NCBI RefSeq assembly: GCF_003217215.1
Contig: NZ_QJTD01000002.1
Coordinates: forward strand, 74,654 to 138,653
Source: Winogradskyella epiphytica
Lineage (GTDB): Bacteria; Bacteroidota; Bacteroidia; Flavobacteriales; Flavobacteriaceae
DNA: 64,000 nt
Direction: 5' to 3'
A program made the translations under genes and the position numbers. Below are positions 26,761 through 35,661 of this stretch, piece by piece. The notes under the pieces are model-generated. The model worked only from the letters and a program-made list of their open reading frames with translations, searched no databases and had not been told where the DNA came from. The first letter of the stretch is position 1; every line of letters starts with the position of its first letter.

Positions 26761-28161
26761 ATGAAATCATACGATGTAGCAATAATAGGATCAGGTCCTG
26801 GTGGCTATGTAGCAGCAATACGTTGTGCGCAATTAGGAATGAAAACTGCAATTATTGAAAAATATTCGGTACTTGGTGGTACTTGTTTAAATGTAGGCTG
26901 TATTCCTAGTAAAGCTTTATTAAGTTCATCTCATCATTACGAAGAGGCAACTAAGCATTTTGAAGAGCATGGGATTGAAATTCCTGGTGATATCAAAGTG
27001 AATTTGGAAAAAATGATTGGTCGTAAACAAGCTGTTGTAGATCAAACAACAGGTGGGATTGATTATTTAATGAAGAAAAACAATATCGACGTTTTTGAAG
27101 GCTTAGGGTCGTTTGTAGACGCAACACACATCAAAATCGAAGGTAAAGATGCACAAGAAATTGAAGCGAAGAAAACTATCATCGCTACAGGTTCTAAACC
27201 ATCGAACTTACCATTTATCACTTTAGATAAAGAGCGAATTATAACATCTACTGAAGCTTTAGAATTAAAAGAAATTCCAAAACATTTAATTATTATTGGT
27301 GGTGGAGTTATTGGCTTAGAACTTGGTCAGGTTTATCGTCGTCTAGGTGCAGAGGTGACTGTAATAGAGTATATGGACAGAATCATCCCAACTATGGATG
27401 CTGGTCTATCTAAAGAATTGAATAAAGTTTTCAAGAAAGCGAAATGCAGTATGCAGTTATCTCATAAAGTTCAATCTGTTGAGCGAAATGGAGATGAAGT
27501 GGTTGTAAAAGCTGAAAATAAAAAAGGAGAACTTGTTGAGTTTAAAGGAGATTACTGTTTAGTATCAGTTGGTCGTCGTCCTTATACAGATGGCTTAAAT
27601 GCTGAAGCTGCAGGTGTAAAAATTAACGATAGAGGACAAGTAGAGGTTAACGAACATTTACAAACGTCGGCTTCAAACATTTACGCGATTGGAGATGTAG
27701 TAAGAGGAGCTATGTTAGCTCATAAAGCTGAAGAAGAGGGTGTATTTGTTGCTGAAACAATAGCAGGTCAAAAACCGCATATCGATTATAACTTAATTCC
27801 AGGTGTTGTTTACACATGGCCAGAAGTAGCTGCAGTAGGTAAAACTGAAGAGGAATTAAAAGCTGATAATGTTGAGTATAAAGTCGGTCAATTCCCATTT
27901 AGAGCTCTAGGTAGAGCAAGAGCTAGTGGTGATATTGATGGATTTGTAAAAATATTAGCAGATAAAGAAACTGATGAAGTATTAGGTGTTCATATGATTG
28001 GTGCTCGTTGTGCCGATTTAATTGCCGAAGCTGTTGTAGCTATGGAATATAGAGCATCGGCTGAAGATATTTCACGTATGTCTCATGCACATCCAACTTT
28101 TGCTGAAGCTGTAAAAGAAGCGGCCTTAGCTGCAACTGAAGACAGAGCATTACACGTTTAG
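26761..28161 (+). CDS. lpdA: Dihydrolipoyl dehydrogenase (E3)
   Basis: A 466-residue flavoprotein disulfide reductase, full length. FAD motif IIGSGPGGYVAAI at the N-terminus, redox disulfide GGTCLNVGCIPSKALL (Cys about 42 and 47), NAD motif IIGGGVIGLELGQVYRRLG, second FAD motif IYAIGDVV and C-terminal dimer/active-site SHAHPTFAEAVKEAA with the His-Glu pair. It reoxidises dihydrolipoamide of the pyruvate, 2-oxoglutarate or branched-chain dehydrogenase complexes and of glycine cleavage. No E1, E2 or gcv gene is adjacent, so it is a shared stand-alone E3. Strong terminator follows. Confidence 0.96.
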   Translation: MKSYDVAIIGSGPGGYVAAIRCAQLGMKTAIIEKYSVLGGTCLNVGCIPSKALLSSSHHYEEATKHFEEHGIEIPGDIKVNLEKMIGRKQAVVDQTTGGIDYLMKKNNIDVFEGLGSFVDATHIKIEGKDAQEIEAKKTIIATGSKPSNLPFITLDKERIITSTEALELKEIPKHLIIIGGGVIGLELGQVYRRLGAEVTVIEYMDRIIPTMDAGLSKELNKVFKKAKCSMQLSHKVQSVERNGDEVVVKAENKKGELVEFKGDYCLVSVGRRPYTDGLNAEAAGVKINDRGQVEVNEHLQTSASNIYAIGDVVRGAMLAHKAEEEGVFVAETIAGQKPHIDYNLIPGVVYTWPEVAAVGKTEEELKADNVEYKVGQFPFRALGRARASGDIDGFVKILADKETDEVLGVHMIGARCADLIAEAVVAMEYRASAEDISRMSHAHPTFAEAVKEAALAATEDRALHV

Positions 28162-28198
28162 AATAAAAATCTGTGAAAGCAGATCATTATCATATAGA

Positions 28199-28230
28199 AA
28201 AAGCGGACTCGTTGAGTTCGCTTTTTTTTT
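28199..28230 (+). terminator. lpdA terminator
   Basis: AAAAGCGGACT (28199-28209) pairs with AGTTCGCTTTT (28215-28225) with one G-U pair and a 5-nt loop, ending in nine T residues. Confidence 0.88.
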
Positions 28231-28260
28231 ATGGAGCATTATTAAAAGTAAAATTTGAGA

Positions 28261-28866
28261 TTAGAGCTCATTGATTAAATCAAAAACTCTCAAACGATTA
28301 CTGTAATCGTATTCATTAACATCTCGTACAAAGCAGTATCCGCTAATCTCACCAGAATTTACCTTCTCCGCTAATTCTTCAACTTTAAATGGTCCAAATT
28401 CTTCAGAGCGTTCTATATAATAGAACTCATGATCATAAATAATAGAATTAACTTTTTTCCGGTATTTATTCTTTAAATAATCCTGTATATCATCAACAGA
28501 ACTTAATTCATCGTCATAATTCGTAATATTTATGTAGAGTGCAAACTCATTCTTATTTACATGATTGAGAACTAAAATATCATCATCTTTAAAATAGGCT
28601 TTAACCTGTATTAATCCATCTTCAGTCTCTATTGTAAAAATGTTTTGAAGACTAATATTCCAAGAGGTTTTAATTACTACATCTTTTCTTGAAATTTCAA
28701 GAATATTATCTTCTCTAAAGGTATATATCGATTTCTTTTTAGAAATACCATTCACCAGAACCCAATCCTGATTGATAAAATGAGAATCGTGGTGGCGTTC
28801 ATAATTAAATGGTTTTAAATTAGGAATAGTACTATGTAGATAATCGTTCATTAAATAGCTGTTCAA
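28261..28866 (-). CDS. Hypothetical protein with a C-terminal GYF_2-like domain
   Basis: A 201-residue cytoplasmic protein with no signal peptide. Residues about 20-120 are beta-rich (DWVLVNGISKKKSIYTFREDNILEISRKDVVIKTSWNIS), with no family I know. Residues about 148-201 match the GYF_2/DUF4339 pattern: FYYIERSEEFGPFKVEELAEKVNSGEIS...FVRDV. Such domains usually bind proline-rich peptides or act as sorting modules in bacterial membrane-associated proteins. Convergent with lpdA. Function unknown. Confidence 0.75.
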   Translation of the reverse strand: MNSYLMNDYLHSTIPNLKPFNYERHHDSHFINQDWVLVNGISKKKSIYTFREDNILEISRKDVVIKTSWNISLQNIFTIETEDGLIQVKAYFKDDDILVLNHVNKNEFALYINITNYDDELSSVDDIQDYLKNKYRKKVNSIIYDHEFYYIERSEEFGPFKVEELAEKVNSGEISGYCFVRDVNEYDYSNRLRVFDLINEL

Positions 28867-29178
28867 GACATAAACTGAATTATGTAACGTTGAGATTTAG
28901 GATATTATTTCTATAAAGTTATAACATTTTTAAAAGGAATCAAAAATTCTCACTCTAACTATCCAGAAGATAAAATACCAAACTTTGTAATTGCATTCTT
29001 TTCATTTTCAGATGTGTATGACGTTTCGATAAATTACCTGGTGCGATTCTTTTTTTATTAATTTTAAAAAGAAAGCGGTAATTCTTAAAAAAGTATCACT
29101 TATTTTTGATTAAGAGTGACTTCACTAAAAACTTAGTGTCTTACTTTATAACTAACGATTAAACGACCATATAAACTC
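28867..29178. other. Divergent intergenic region upstream of the ECF sigma gene
   Basis: 312 bases. TATTTTTG (29101-29108) is a possible -7 box on the plus strand and is bracketed by TCACT (29096-29100) and AGTGA (29115-29119). A second inverted repeat, CACTAA-AAAC-TTAGTG (29123-29138), follows. Together they could be an operator for the sigma operon. No coding potential is seen. Confidence 0.4.
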
Positions 29179-29772
29179 TTGACGCAAGATGCTGCTCATA
29201 GCCTAACCGATGAAGCGCTCGTAGAAGCAATCGTAAAAACCAATAACACTATGTTGTTTGAGGTTTTGTATGATAGATATTCTTCGATGGTTTACAATAT
29301 GTGCTATGGATTTGCGAATGGAAAAGATGAAGCTAAAGACTTAACTCAAGACGTATTTTTAAGAGTGTTTATTAAGTTAAAAACCTTTAAAGGGAAGTCT
29401 AAATTTTCTACATGGTTATACGCATTTACCTATAATCATTGTGTGAATTATGTCACTAGAAATACGGCAAAGAAGTTAGAAAAAAAATCAGTTAGTTCTG
29501 AAAATGTTGACATCCAAAATATAGGTGAAGATGTTGATTCTACTCATGAGTTTGCAAGTATGAGGGTAGAGCAATTGCAAAAGGTTATGGAGCTTATTTC
29601 TCCAGAAGAAAAGATGATATTATTATTGAAATATCAAGATAATTTATCAATTAAAGAATTATCCGAAGCTTTTGATATTGGAGAAAGCGCGGTTAAGATG
29701 CGATTGAAAAGAGCAAAAGAAAAACTGATACTTAAGTACACAAATTATACGAAAGATGGAGAATCCATTTAA
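29179..29772 (+). CDS. ECF-type RNA polymerase sigma factor
   Basis: A 197-residue sigma-70-family protein of the ECF class. Region 2: LFEVLYDRYSSMVYNMCYGFANGKDEAKDLTQDVFLRVFIKLKTFKGKSKFSTWLYAFTYNHCVNYV. Region 4: LQKVMELISPEEKMILLLKYQDNLSIKELSEAFDIGESAVKMRLKRAKEKL. The start is TTG at 29179, because no in-frame ATG precedes region 2. Its 3' end overlaps the start of a 57-codon gene by 17 bases, which suggests translational coupling. No recognisable transmembrane anti-sigma factor follows, so control must lie elsewhere or in the small partner. Confidence 0.92.
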   Translation: MTQDAAHSLTDEALVEAIVKTNNTMLFEVLYDRYSSMVYNMCYGFANGKDEAKDLTQDVFLRVFIKLKTFKGKSKFSTWLYAFTYNHCVNYVTRNTAKKLEKKSVSSENVDIQNIGEDVDSTHEFASMRVEQLQKVMELISPEEKMILLLKYQDNLSIKELSEAFDIGESAVKMRLKRAKEKLILKYTNYTKDGESI

Positions 29773-29929
29773 ACAAATAAACCAACCTTTGAAGGAAGTT
29801 CCGGCAGAACTCAAAGATAAAGTGATGCATGATATAGCTATGGCAAAGCTAATTATGGATTTGGCTGAGCTATTTTCGTATAATCTTAGTTATATCATTG
29901 AAAGTGTCACTAAGAGCAGAAAGAAGTAA
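29756..29929 (+). CDS. 57-residue protein overlapping the sigma gene
   Basis: ATG at 29756 lies inside the last codons of the sigma gene in the +1 frame and reads to TAA at 29927. The sequence MENPFKQINQPLKEVPAELK continues into DKVMHDIAMAKLIMDLAELF and a basic end, KSRKK. It has the Pro-x-x-LK opening and helical body seen in short flavobacterial proteins placed after ECF sigma factors. It lies 44 bases before the channel gene. Overlap, coupling and lack of stops support a real gene. A sigma-modulating role is inferred, not shown. Confidence 0.7.
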   Translation: MENPFKQINQPLKEVPAELKDKVMHDIAMAKLIMDLAELFSYNLSYIIESVTKSRKK

Positions 29930-29973
29930 TTAATTTTATAATAACTAATAAACCCTAACATTATCTTATTAGT

Positions 29974-30807
29974 ATGGACAAAGTAACAGAATTCAAAGAC
30001 ATAGCAATGCAATCCTTAACAACCATGTGGTTAGAGGTGACTAAAGTATTTCCAAATATAATTGGAGCCTTGGTTGTTTTACTCATAGGTTGGTTGGCGA
30101 CTAAGCTCATTGTGAAAATTATCAGAAAAGTTTTAATCATCGCTAAAGCCGATAAGCTTGATGACAAATTAAATGAAATTGAAATTGTTGAAGGAAAACA
30201 ACTCAATTTTGATTCTATAAAAATCATAACAAATTTTGTGCGATGGATAATGTACATCGTCTTACTGATAACGGCTTCCGATATCATGGGATTAGAAATA
30301 ATTTCTAATCAAATTAGTAATCTATTAGCATATTTACCTCAATTATTTGCCGCCTTAGTCATATTTATGTTAGGGCTACTATTCGCTAATTTTGTAAAAA
30401 AAGGTTTAAAATCACTATTTGAGTCTATGGACCTTTCTGGCGGAAAGATGATTAGCCAAATCGTATTTTTCTTATTGCTAACGTTTATTTCGATTACAGC
30501 TTTAAACCAAGCAGGAATTGATACGCAAATCATAACCAACAATGTCAATATGATTATTGCGGCATTCCTATTAGCCTTTGCGATTGCGTTTGGCTTGGGA
30601 GCTAAAGAAATTGTTGGTAAATTATTAAAGTCATTTTATGCTCGTAAGACTTTTGAAATAGGACAAAACATCGTGTTTAATAATGAGACTTATAAAATTG
30701 AGGCCGTAGAAAGTATTTCAGTGGTGTTAAAAAACTCAAAAGGAAAACTTATTGTACCTATAAATGATTTAGTAGAAAATCAAGTGCAAATGCAGGATCA
30801 GCTATAA
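29974..30807 (+). CDS. Mechanosensitive channel-family membrane protein (MscS-like)
   Basis: A 277-residue protein with about five hydrophobic segments: VFPNIIGALVVLLIGWLATKLIVKII, NFVRWIMYIVLLITASDIMGL, LLAYLPQLFAALVIFMLGLLFANFV, ISQIVFFLLLTFISITALNQ, VNMIIAAFLLAFAIAFGLGAKEIVG. The paired helix-loop pattern matches the conserved TM-helix repeat of small-conductance mechanosensitive channels. A short MscS-like beta domain (FEIGQNIVFNNETYKIEAVESISVVLKN) ends the protein. It probably releases ions under osmotic down-shock. It appears to be the third gene of the sigma operon. Confidence 0.88.
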   Translation: MDKVTEFKDIAMQSLTTMWLEVTKVFPNIIGALVVLLIGWLATKLIVKIIRKVLIIAKADKLDDKLNEIEIVEGKQLNFDSIKIITNFVRWIMYIVLLITASDIMGLEIISNQISNLLAYLPQLFAALVIFMLGLLFANFVKKGLKSLFESMDLSGGKMISQIVFFLLLTFISITALNQAGIDTQIITNNVNMIIAAFLLAFAIAFGLGAKEIVGKLLKSFYARKTFEIGQNIVFNNETYKIEAVESISVVLKNSKGKLIVPINDLVENQVQMQDQL

Positions 30808-30867
30808 GGTTAGGGTTATAGTAGTTTTATGTTCACATAAAATGCGATCCTGCGTACTTGATGTATT

Positions 30868-30900
30868 AAAACCCTTTTCATTAATTTGATTAGGGTTTTT
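30868..30900 (+). terminator. Terminator after the MscS-like gene
   Basis: AAAACCCT (30868-30875) pairs with AGGGTTTT (30892-30899), followed by T residues. Confidence 0.75.
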
Positions 30901-30992
30901 TATTTGAAATATATATTCAGATTATTATTTAGAAAATAATTTCGGATAAATAGGATGTTTCCAGATTATGAAGTGGGTTAAGTAGTTATATA

Positions 30993-32342
30993 CTACTTCT
31001 TATTTCTTCTATTGTAGTTTTTGTCACCACGTGTTTTAGGTTTCTTGTATTTTTCAGCCATTTTAAACTTATAGGAACCACCCAAATTTTCCTTTTTATT
31101 CTTATCCTTCTTTTCGTGGAAGGCAGGACCTGGAGCATCTTCATCACGTCTTTTAATTGGATTATTTCGCTCTCTAATTTGTGGACGTTCTTCTTCAATA
31201 AGTTCTGTAGAAATTTCAACACCTTCAGGAATGGTTAGGGTGTCAATTTTCATTTTCATTAATTCCTCAATGCGTTCTAACCCTTCTTGTTCTTTCTCTG
31301 TAGAGAATAAAAGCGCATGGCCTTCTCTTTCAGCACGCCCAGTTCTACCAATTCTATGCATATAGTTCTCTGGATAGTCTGGCGTGTCAAAATTAATAAC
31401 ATGAGTGACATTATCAATATCCAAACCTCTAGCCATAACATCTGTTGCCACAAGCAATCGGTTGCTACCTTCTCTAAATTGTTCAATACTTCTTAGTCGG
31501 TAGTTTTGCGTTTTATTAGAATGAATAACACAAGATTCGGTCGGAAATATATCTTCTAATTGATCGAATAAGCGATCGGCCATTTTTTTATAAGCCACAA
31601 AAATTAGAACTTTAGAATACTCCTCTTTATCTTGAAGCAAATGCTTAAGTAAATTTACTTTGGTGTAAAAGTTAGGGACATCGTAACGTTCTTGCTTAAT
31701 GTTTTCTAGTGGAGTACCAGATACAGCAATCGCTATTTTCTCAGGACTCTTAAAAAAGTCGGTGATTAAATCGTCCACATCTTTAGTCATCGTTGCCGAG
31801 TACATAATATTTTGTCGACGTTCTGGTAATATGTCGAATATATTAAGGAGTTGATGTCTAAACCCTAAATCTAACATCACATCCACCTCATCAATTACTA
31901 ATTTCTGAATAGACTTTAATTGTAGAACTCTACTGACCGCTAAATCGTATAAACGACCAGGCGTAGCGACAATGATATCTTGACCTTGAGCAACAGCCTG
32001 TTTTTGCGTGTTAATATTAGTCCCTCCATAAACACCTAATACACGATTATTAATGTATTTAGATAGCTTTTCGATCTCACTAACCACTTGAACAACTAAT
32101 TCACGTGTAGGTACAAGGATTAAAACCCTAGGATTATCTTGTTTAGAAAAAGGCAAATTCTTTAAAATAGGTAACATATAAGCAAATGTTTTACCTGTAC
32201 CTGTTTGAGCAATTCCAACGACATCTTTACCTGCAGCAACCACATTAAATGATTCTGCTTGAATTGGAGTAGGTGTGGTAAAACCTAAATCGTCTAATGC
32301 GTTGTATAAAGGTGTATTTAAATTAAGATCGTTAAAAGTCAC
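30993..32342 (-). CDS. DEAD-box-family RNA helicase (DEVD variant)
   Basis: A 449-residue superfamily 2 RNA helicase. Q motif TPTPIQAESFNVV, motif I AQTGTGKT, Ia PTRELV, Ib TPGRL, motif II VIDEVDVMLD (DEVD in place of DEAD), motif III SAT, motif V ATDVMARGLDID, motif VI HRIGRTGRAE. The C-terminal 70 residues are basic and low complexity (KKDKNKKENLGG, KKPKTRGDKNYNRRNKK), typical of rRNA- or mRNA-binding tails. It is involved in ribosome assembly or cold adaptation. TAAATTTG on the minus strand (32366 to 32359) could be its -7 box. Confidence 0.95.
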   Translation of the reverse strand: MTFNDLNLNTPLYNALDDLGFTTPTPIQAESFNVVAAGKDVVGIAQTGTGKTFAYMLPILKNLPFSKQDNPRVLILVPTRELVVQVVSEIEKLSKYINNRVLGVYGGTNINTQKQAVAQGQDIIVATPGRLYDLAVSRVLQLKSIQKLVIDEVDVMLDLGFRHQLLNIFDILPERRQNIMYSATMTKDVDDLITDFFKSPEKIAIAVSGTPLENIKQERYDVPNFYTKVNLLKHLLQDKEEYSKVLIFVAYKKMADRLFDQLEDIFPTESCVIHSNKTQNYRLRSIEQFREGSNRLLVATDVMARGLDIDNVTHVINFDTPDYPENYMHRIGRTGRAEREGHALLFSTEKEQEGLERIEELMKMKIDTLTIPEGVEISTELIEEERPQIRERNNPIKRRDEDAPGPAFHEKKDKNKKENLGGSYKFKMAEKYKKPKTRGDKNYNRRNKK

Positions 32343-32381
32343 TGTATGTAGTTTTGTGCAAATTTACTATTTATAATCTAC

Positions 32382-33272
32382 TTACACTAAATGCGTTTGT
32401 TCTATTTCAATGCTGTACTCAGCGTTAAATGTAGAATCAGCTTCAAGTTTAATTATACCTTCTTTAGTCTCCAATTTTTGATCTGTATTTTCATGGTCTG
32501 CTATGCCCAACCAAGGTTCTATACAAACATAAGGCGCATTGGGTTTTGCCCAAATACCCAAATATGGAAAATCCTTGAAAGCGACAGTTAACACTTTTCC
32601 TTTCGTGTTATGTGTTAAATCAACTTTTCTAGATTTTAAATCTTTAAATATTAAGGCGTCATTATTAAATAAATCAGGATGTAATTTAATTTTGTTTCCG
32701 TTTGAAAATACCGGTTTTGTTCGATTGGTTACTAAACCATTTTCCATATTAAGTAAGTAGGTAGAACTATGCTCTTCTACTTCAAATTCTAAAAAATAAT
32801 CCGAATAATTTTCATCTGCTAATAGAGGACAATTAAAAGCCGGGTGACCACCCAATGAAAAATACAGAGGTTTTGAGTCTTTGTTTTTTACAGAATGATG
32901 GATTATCAATGTATTGTTTGAAAGCGTATAGGTGATTTCAAATTCGAATAAAAAAGGATAATACTCATACAATTCATCGTTTGAAACCAGTTTAAAAGCA
33001 ATACTTGACTTAGATTGGTTGGATACTGTAAGCTTGTCATTATGCCGTACAAATCCATGTTTTGGCATAGTGTAAGTCCTGTCATTGTAAATGTAGCTAT
33101 CAGCTTTCATACTGCCAATTATGGGAAATAAATTGGGAGCATGACTGCCCCAAACCTTAGGATTTGCTTGCCACATGAACTCTTTGTGATTTTTTACGGA
33201 TGTTATATTGCAGAGCTCAGCACCTTTTGACTTTATTTTAATATGTAGTAAATCGTTTTTTAAACTATACAT
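32382..33272 (-). CDS. Aldose 1-epimerase (galactose mutarotase) family protein
   Basis: A 296-residue beta-sandwich protein similar in layout to the LacX/YeaD branch: SKGAELCNITSVKNHKEFMW, NLFPIIGSMKADSY, MPKHGFVRHNDKL, the active-site His in SLGGHPAFNCPL, FPYLGIWAKPNAPYVCIEPWLGIAD. It interconverts sugar anomers or acts on hexose-6-phosphates. The specificity is unknown. It starts 116 bases from the divergent pabB gene and ends 40 bases upstream of the helicase gene on the same strand. Confidence 0.9.
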   Translation of the reverse strand: MYSLKNDLLHIKIKSKGAELCNITSVKNHKEFMWQANPKVWGSHAPNLFPIIGSMKADSYIYNDRTYTMPKHGFVRHNDKLTVSNQSKSSIAFKLVSNDELYEYYPFLFEFEITYTLSNNTLIIHHSVKNKDSKPLYFSLGGHPAFNCPLLADENYSDYFLEFEVEEHSSTYLLNMENGLVTNRTKPVFSNGNKIKLHPDLFNNDALIFKDLKSRKVDLTHNTKGKVLTVAFKDFPYLGIWAKPNAPYVCIEPWLGIADHENTDQKLETKEGIIKLEADSTFNAEYSIEIEQTHLV

Positions 33273-33387
33273 GGAAATTATAATTTTTGGAAATATACAA
33301 TTCTTAGGTTTTTATATTATGGCTTCAATCGTAATTTTGTTTCCAATCAAATTTTTATTTCGGTAATTTGCGCTAATAATTATTCTA

Positions 33388-34689
33388 TTGAGGACAAAAT
33401 ATTTTCATCAGCCTAAAAACATTCAAAGCTTTAAACAAGATCTATTGCTTTGGAGTCAACAATATGACGATGTTGTCTGGTTAGATTCAAATAATCATAA
33501 AGATTTATACAGCAAGTATGATGCTGTGTTAGCGGTTGACGCATTTACTTCAATTAAAACGGATTTCTTTGATGCTTTTGAACGTTTAAAAGATTACCAA
33601 ACCTCTACTCAGGATTGGATATTTGGCTACCTCACTTATGATTTAAAGAACACTACAGAATCACTGAAGTCCGAAAACTTTGATGGCTTGGAGTTTCCGG
33701 ATTTGTATTTTTTTCAACCCAAAAAACTATTTTTATTTAAGGATAATCAAGTTGAAATTCAATGCATGAGAATGGTTGACGATGAGATTGAAGAAGATTT
33801 AAAGTTCATAGAAAATAAGGAGATATTGAACGAAATTGAGAAATCTCAAAAATCGGACAAGCTCAAAATCAAACTCAGAATCCATAAAGACGATTACCAC
33901 GAAAAAGCAAATAAAATGCTTGCTCATATTCACAGAGGAGATATTTATGAAGCAAATTTTTGTCAGGAATTTTATGCTGAAGACAGTGAAATAAACCCAT
34001 TAGAGACGTTCAAAAAATTAAATGACATTTCTAAACCACCATTTGCAAGTTTTTTAAAATTTGAAGACAAGTATCTGATGTCTGCTTCGCCAGAACGTTA
34101 TATTCAGAAGGATGGAAATACCGTTATTTCTCAACCTATAAAAGGAACTGCCAAACGTTCTGAAAATAAGGAGGAGGATATTCAACTTGCCAAAGATTTA
34201 GCAAAAGACCCTAAAGAGCGCAGTGAAAACATTATGATTGTCGACTTAGTTCGAAATGACTTATCGCATACAGCAGCAAAAGGAACTGTTCTTGTCAAAG
34301 AACTTTGTAAGGTATATTCCTTTTTACAAGTTCATCAGATGATTTCTACCATTCAATCTCATGTAAAGGAGGAAATACATCCCGTAGATATTATAAAAAC
34401 CACCTTTCCTATGGGAAGTATGACGGGAGCGCCTAAAATTTCAGCCATGAAAATTATTGAAGAACTTGAAGAGACTAAACGAGGTTTATACTCTGGTTCT
34501 GTGGGCTATTTTACACCAAAAGGAGATTTCGATTTTAATGTGATTATTAGAAGTATTCTTTATAATTCAACAAAGAAATATGTGTCCTACTCAGTGGGAA
34601 GCGCCATTACAGCCAAGAGTGATCCTCTAAAAGAATACGAGGAATGTTTAGTTAAAGCGAAAGCTATGCGAGAGGTTCTAGAAAATTAG
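33388..34689 (+). CDS. pabB: Aminodeoxychorismate/anthranilate synthase component I
   Basis: A 433-residue chorismate-binding protein. C-terminal core: YEANFCQEFYAED, FASFLKFEDKYLMSASPERYIQ, QPIKGTAKRSENKEEDIQLAKDL, IMIVDLVRNDLSHTA, TFPMGSMTGAPKISAMKIIEELE, YSGSVGYFTPKGDFDFNVIIRS. PIKGTAKR rather than PIAGT favours the PabB branch (4-amino-4-deoxychorismate for folate) over TrpE, but this is an inference. The start is a TTG at 33388 because no earlier in-frame ATG exists. No amidotransferase (pabA) or lyase (pabC) gene is adjacent. Confidence 0.88.
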   Translation: MRTKYFHQPKNIQSFKQDLLLWSQQYDDVVWLDSNNHKDLYSKYDAVLAVDAFTSIKTDFFDAFERLKDYQTSTQDWIFGYLTYDLKNTTESLKSENFDGLEFPDLYFFQPKKLFLFKDNQVEIQCMRMVDDEIEEDLKFIENKEILNEIEKSQKSDKLKIKLRIHKDDYHEKANKMLAHIHRGDIYEANFCQEFYAEDSEINPLETFKKLNDISKPPFASFLKFEDKYLMSASPERYIQKDGNTVISQPIKGTAKRSENKEEDIQLAKDLAKDPKERSENIMIVDLVRNDLSHTAAKGTVLVKELCKVYSFLQVHQMISTIQSHVKEEIHPVDIIKTTFPMGSMTGAPKISAMKIIEELEETKRGLYSGSVGYFTPKGDFDFNVIIRSILYNSTKKYVSYSVGSAITAKSDPLKEYEECLVKAKAMREVLEN

Positions 34690-34744
34690 ATCTCAATTTT
34701 CAACAGTGATGGTTTAAAAGAGCTGTCTAAACATACGCTGCACC

Positions 34745-34767
34745 ATAACATAGAGTTTCTGTGTTAT
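34745..34767. terminator. Possible bidirectional hairpin between pabB and the convergent gene
   Basis: ATAACATAGA (34745-34754), GTT, TCTGTGTTAT (34758-34767), with one G-U pair. It is the only strong stem in the 83-bp convergent gap, though neither side carries a long T-run. Confidence 0.4.
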
Positions 34768-34772
34768 AACAA

Positions 34773-35462
34773 TTATTCAATATGTCGTCTAAAGGTCCGT
34801 TTCACCTTGCTAAAAATATCTTCAACGCGTTTTTGTTCAATCTTTTTAATCTTAGCAATTGATTCAAAATCTAATTTTCCAAAAATGTATAAATCCACAA
34901 TATTTGACACATTGAAAGGAAGCCAATTATAGAGTTGTCCGAATACCTTAGGAGATTGATGATTCGATAAATCTTTCAGATCGAATGCCTTTAAAAGAGA
35001 TGTTTCCTTATCTGAATATAAGTGAAGAGGTTCCGACTGGTCTTGATGATACGAAATGTCATTCAATTCAGTATTTAAAATATAATCAAAGTCCGCATCA
35101 ACCGTATAATCCTCGCCGAGTTTATCTAATTCTTTTTTAAGAATTTCATCTGTACTAATAGTGTTTTTATGATAAGCTTCATTTTTGAAAAGTACATTCA
35201 TAAAATTATCCACTATTTTAAATAATTCTAATCGTACGGCCATAGGTTCCGCATCAACATTAAATCCCTTGTCGTAGAGAAGGATAATACTTTCGTCAAT
35301 AAGTCCATTGGACGAAAACATATTTTTGGGTAAAATACCAGTGGTTTCAGCGATATAAATTCTGTGTTTTACATAAGGATGCAAATGCGGTATTGCAGAA
35401 AGTACCTTTTTATCAAAGGCCGTCTTTGCAGATTTCGATGATAGTTCTTCACGTATGCTCAT
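34773..35462 (-). CDS. Hypothetical protein with a sigma-region-4-like C-terminal helix-turn-helix
   Basis: A 229-residue cytoplasmic protein. The N-terminal 60 residues (KVLSAIPHLHPYVKHRIYIAETTGILPKNMFSSNGLIDESIILLYDKG) and acidic middle match no family I can name with certainty. The last 55 residues, LPFNVSNIVDLYIFGKLDFESIAKIKKIEQKRVEDIFSKVKRTFRR, have the spacing of a sigma-70 region 4 HTH (SIAKIKKIEQKRVEDIFSKV). It lacks a recognisable region 2, so it is unlikely to work alone as a sigma factor. A regulator or diverged sigma relative is possible. Confidence 0.75.
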   Translation of the reverse strand: MSIREELSSKSAKTAFDKKVLSAIPHLHPYVKHRIYIAETTGILPKNMFSSNGLIDESIILLYDKGFNVDAEPMAVRLELFKIVDNFMNVLFKNEAYHKNTISTDEILKKELDKLGEDYTVDADFDYILNTELNDISYHQDQSEPLHLYSDKETSLLKAFDLKDLSNHQSPKVFGQLYNWLPFNVSNIVDLYIFGKLDFESIAKIKKIEQKRVEDIFSKVKRTFRRHIE

Positions 35463-35649
35463 AATCCTAATGATTTAGTTTTCTTAAAGTTAGCTAAAAA
35501 GTTCTAATTTTAATAAAATTCTTGTCATAATAGTTTCAAATAATTTGTCTACAAATTGAATGTATCAAATATGTTTTCCCTTAAATAAAAGGTGTATATG
35601 ATTCATTATGAATCTTTTTTTAGACCACTGAGAGAATAAATAATTTCAA

Positions 35650-35657
35650 TACCTTTG
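35650..35657 (+). promoter_or_regulatory. Candidate tilS promoter giving a leaderless mRNA
   Basis: TACCTTTG matches TAnnTTTG and ends only 4 bases before the GTG start codon at 35662. With the usual -7 to +1 distance, transcription would begin at or next to the start codon. No clear -33 TTG is present. Confidence 0.5.
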
Positions 35658-35661
35658 GAAG

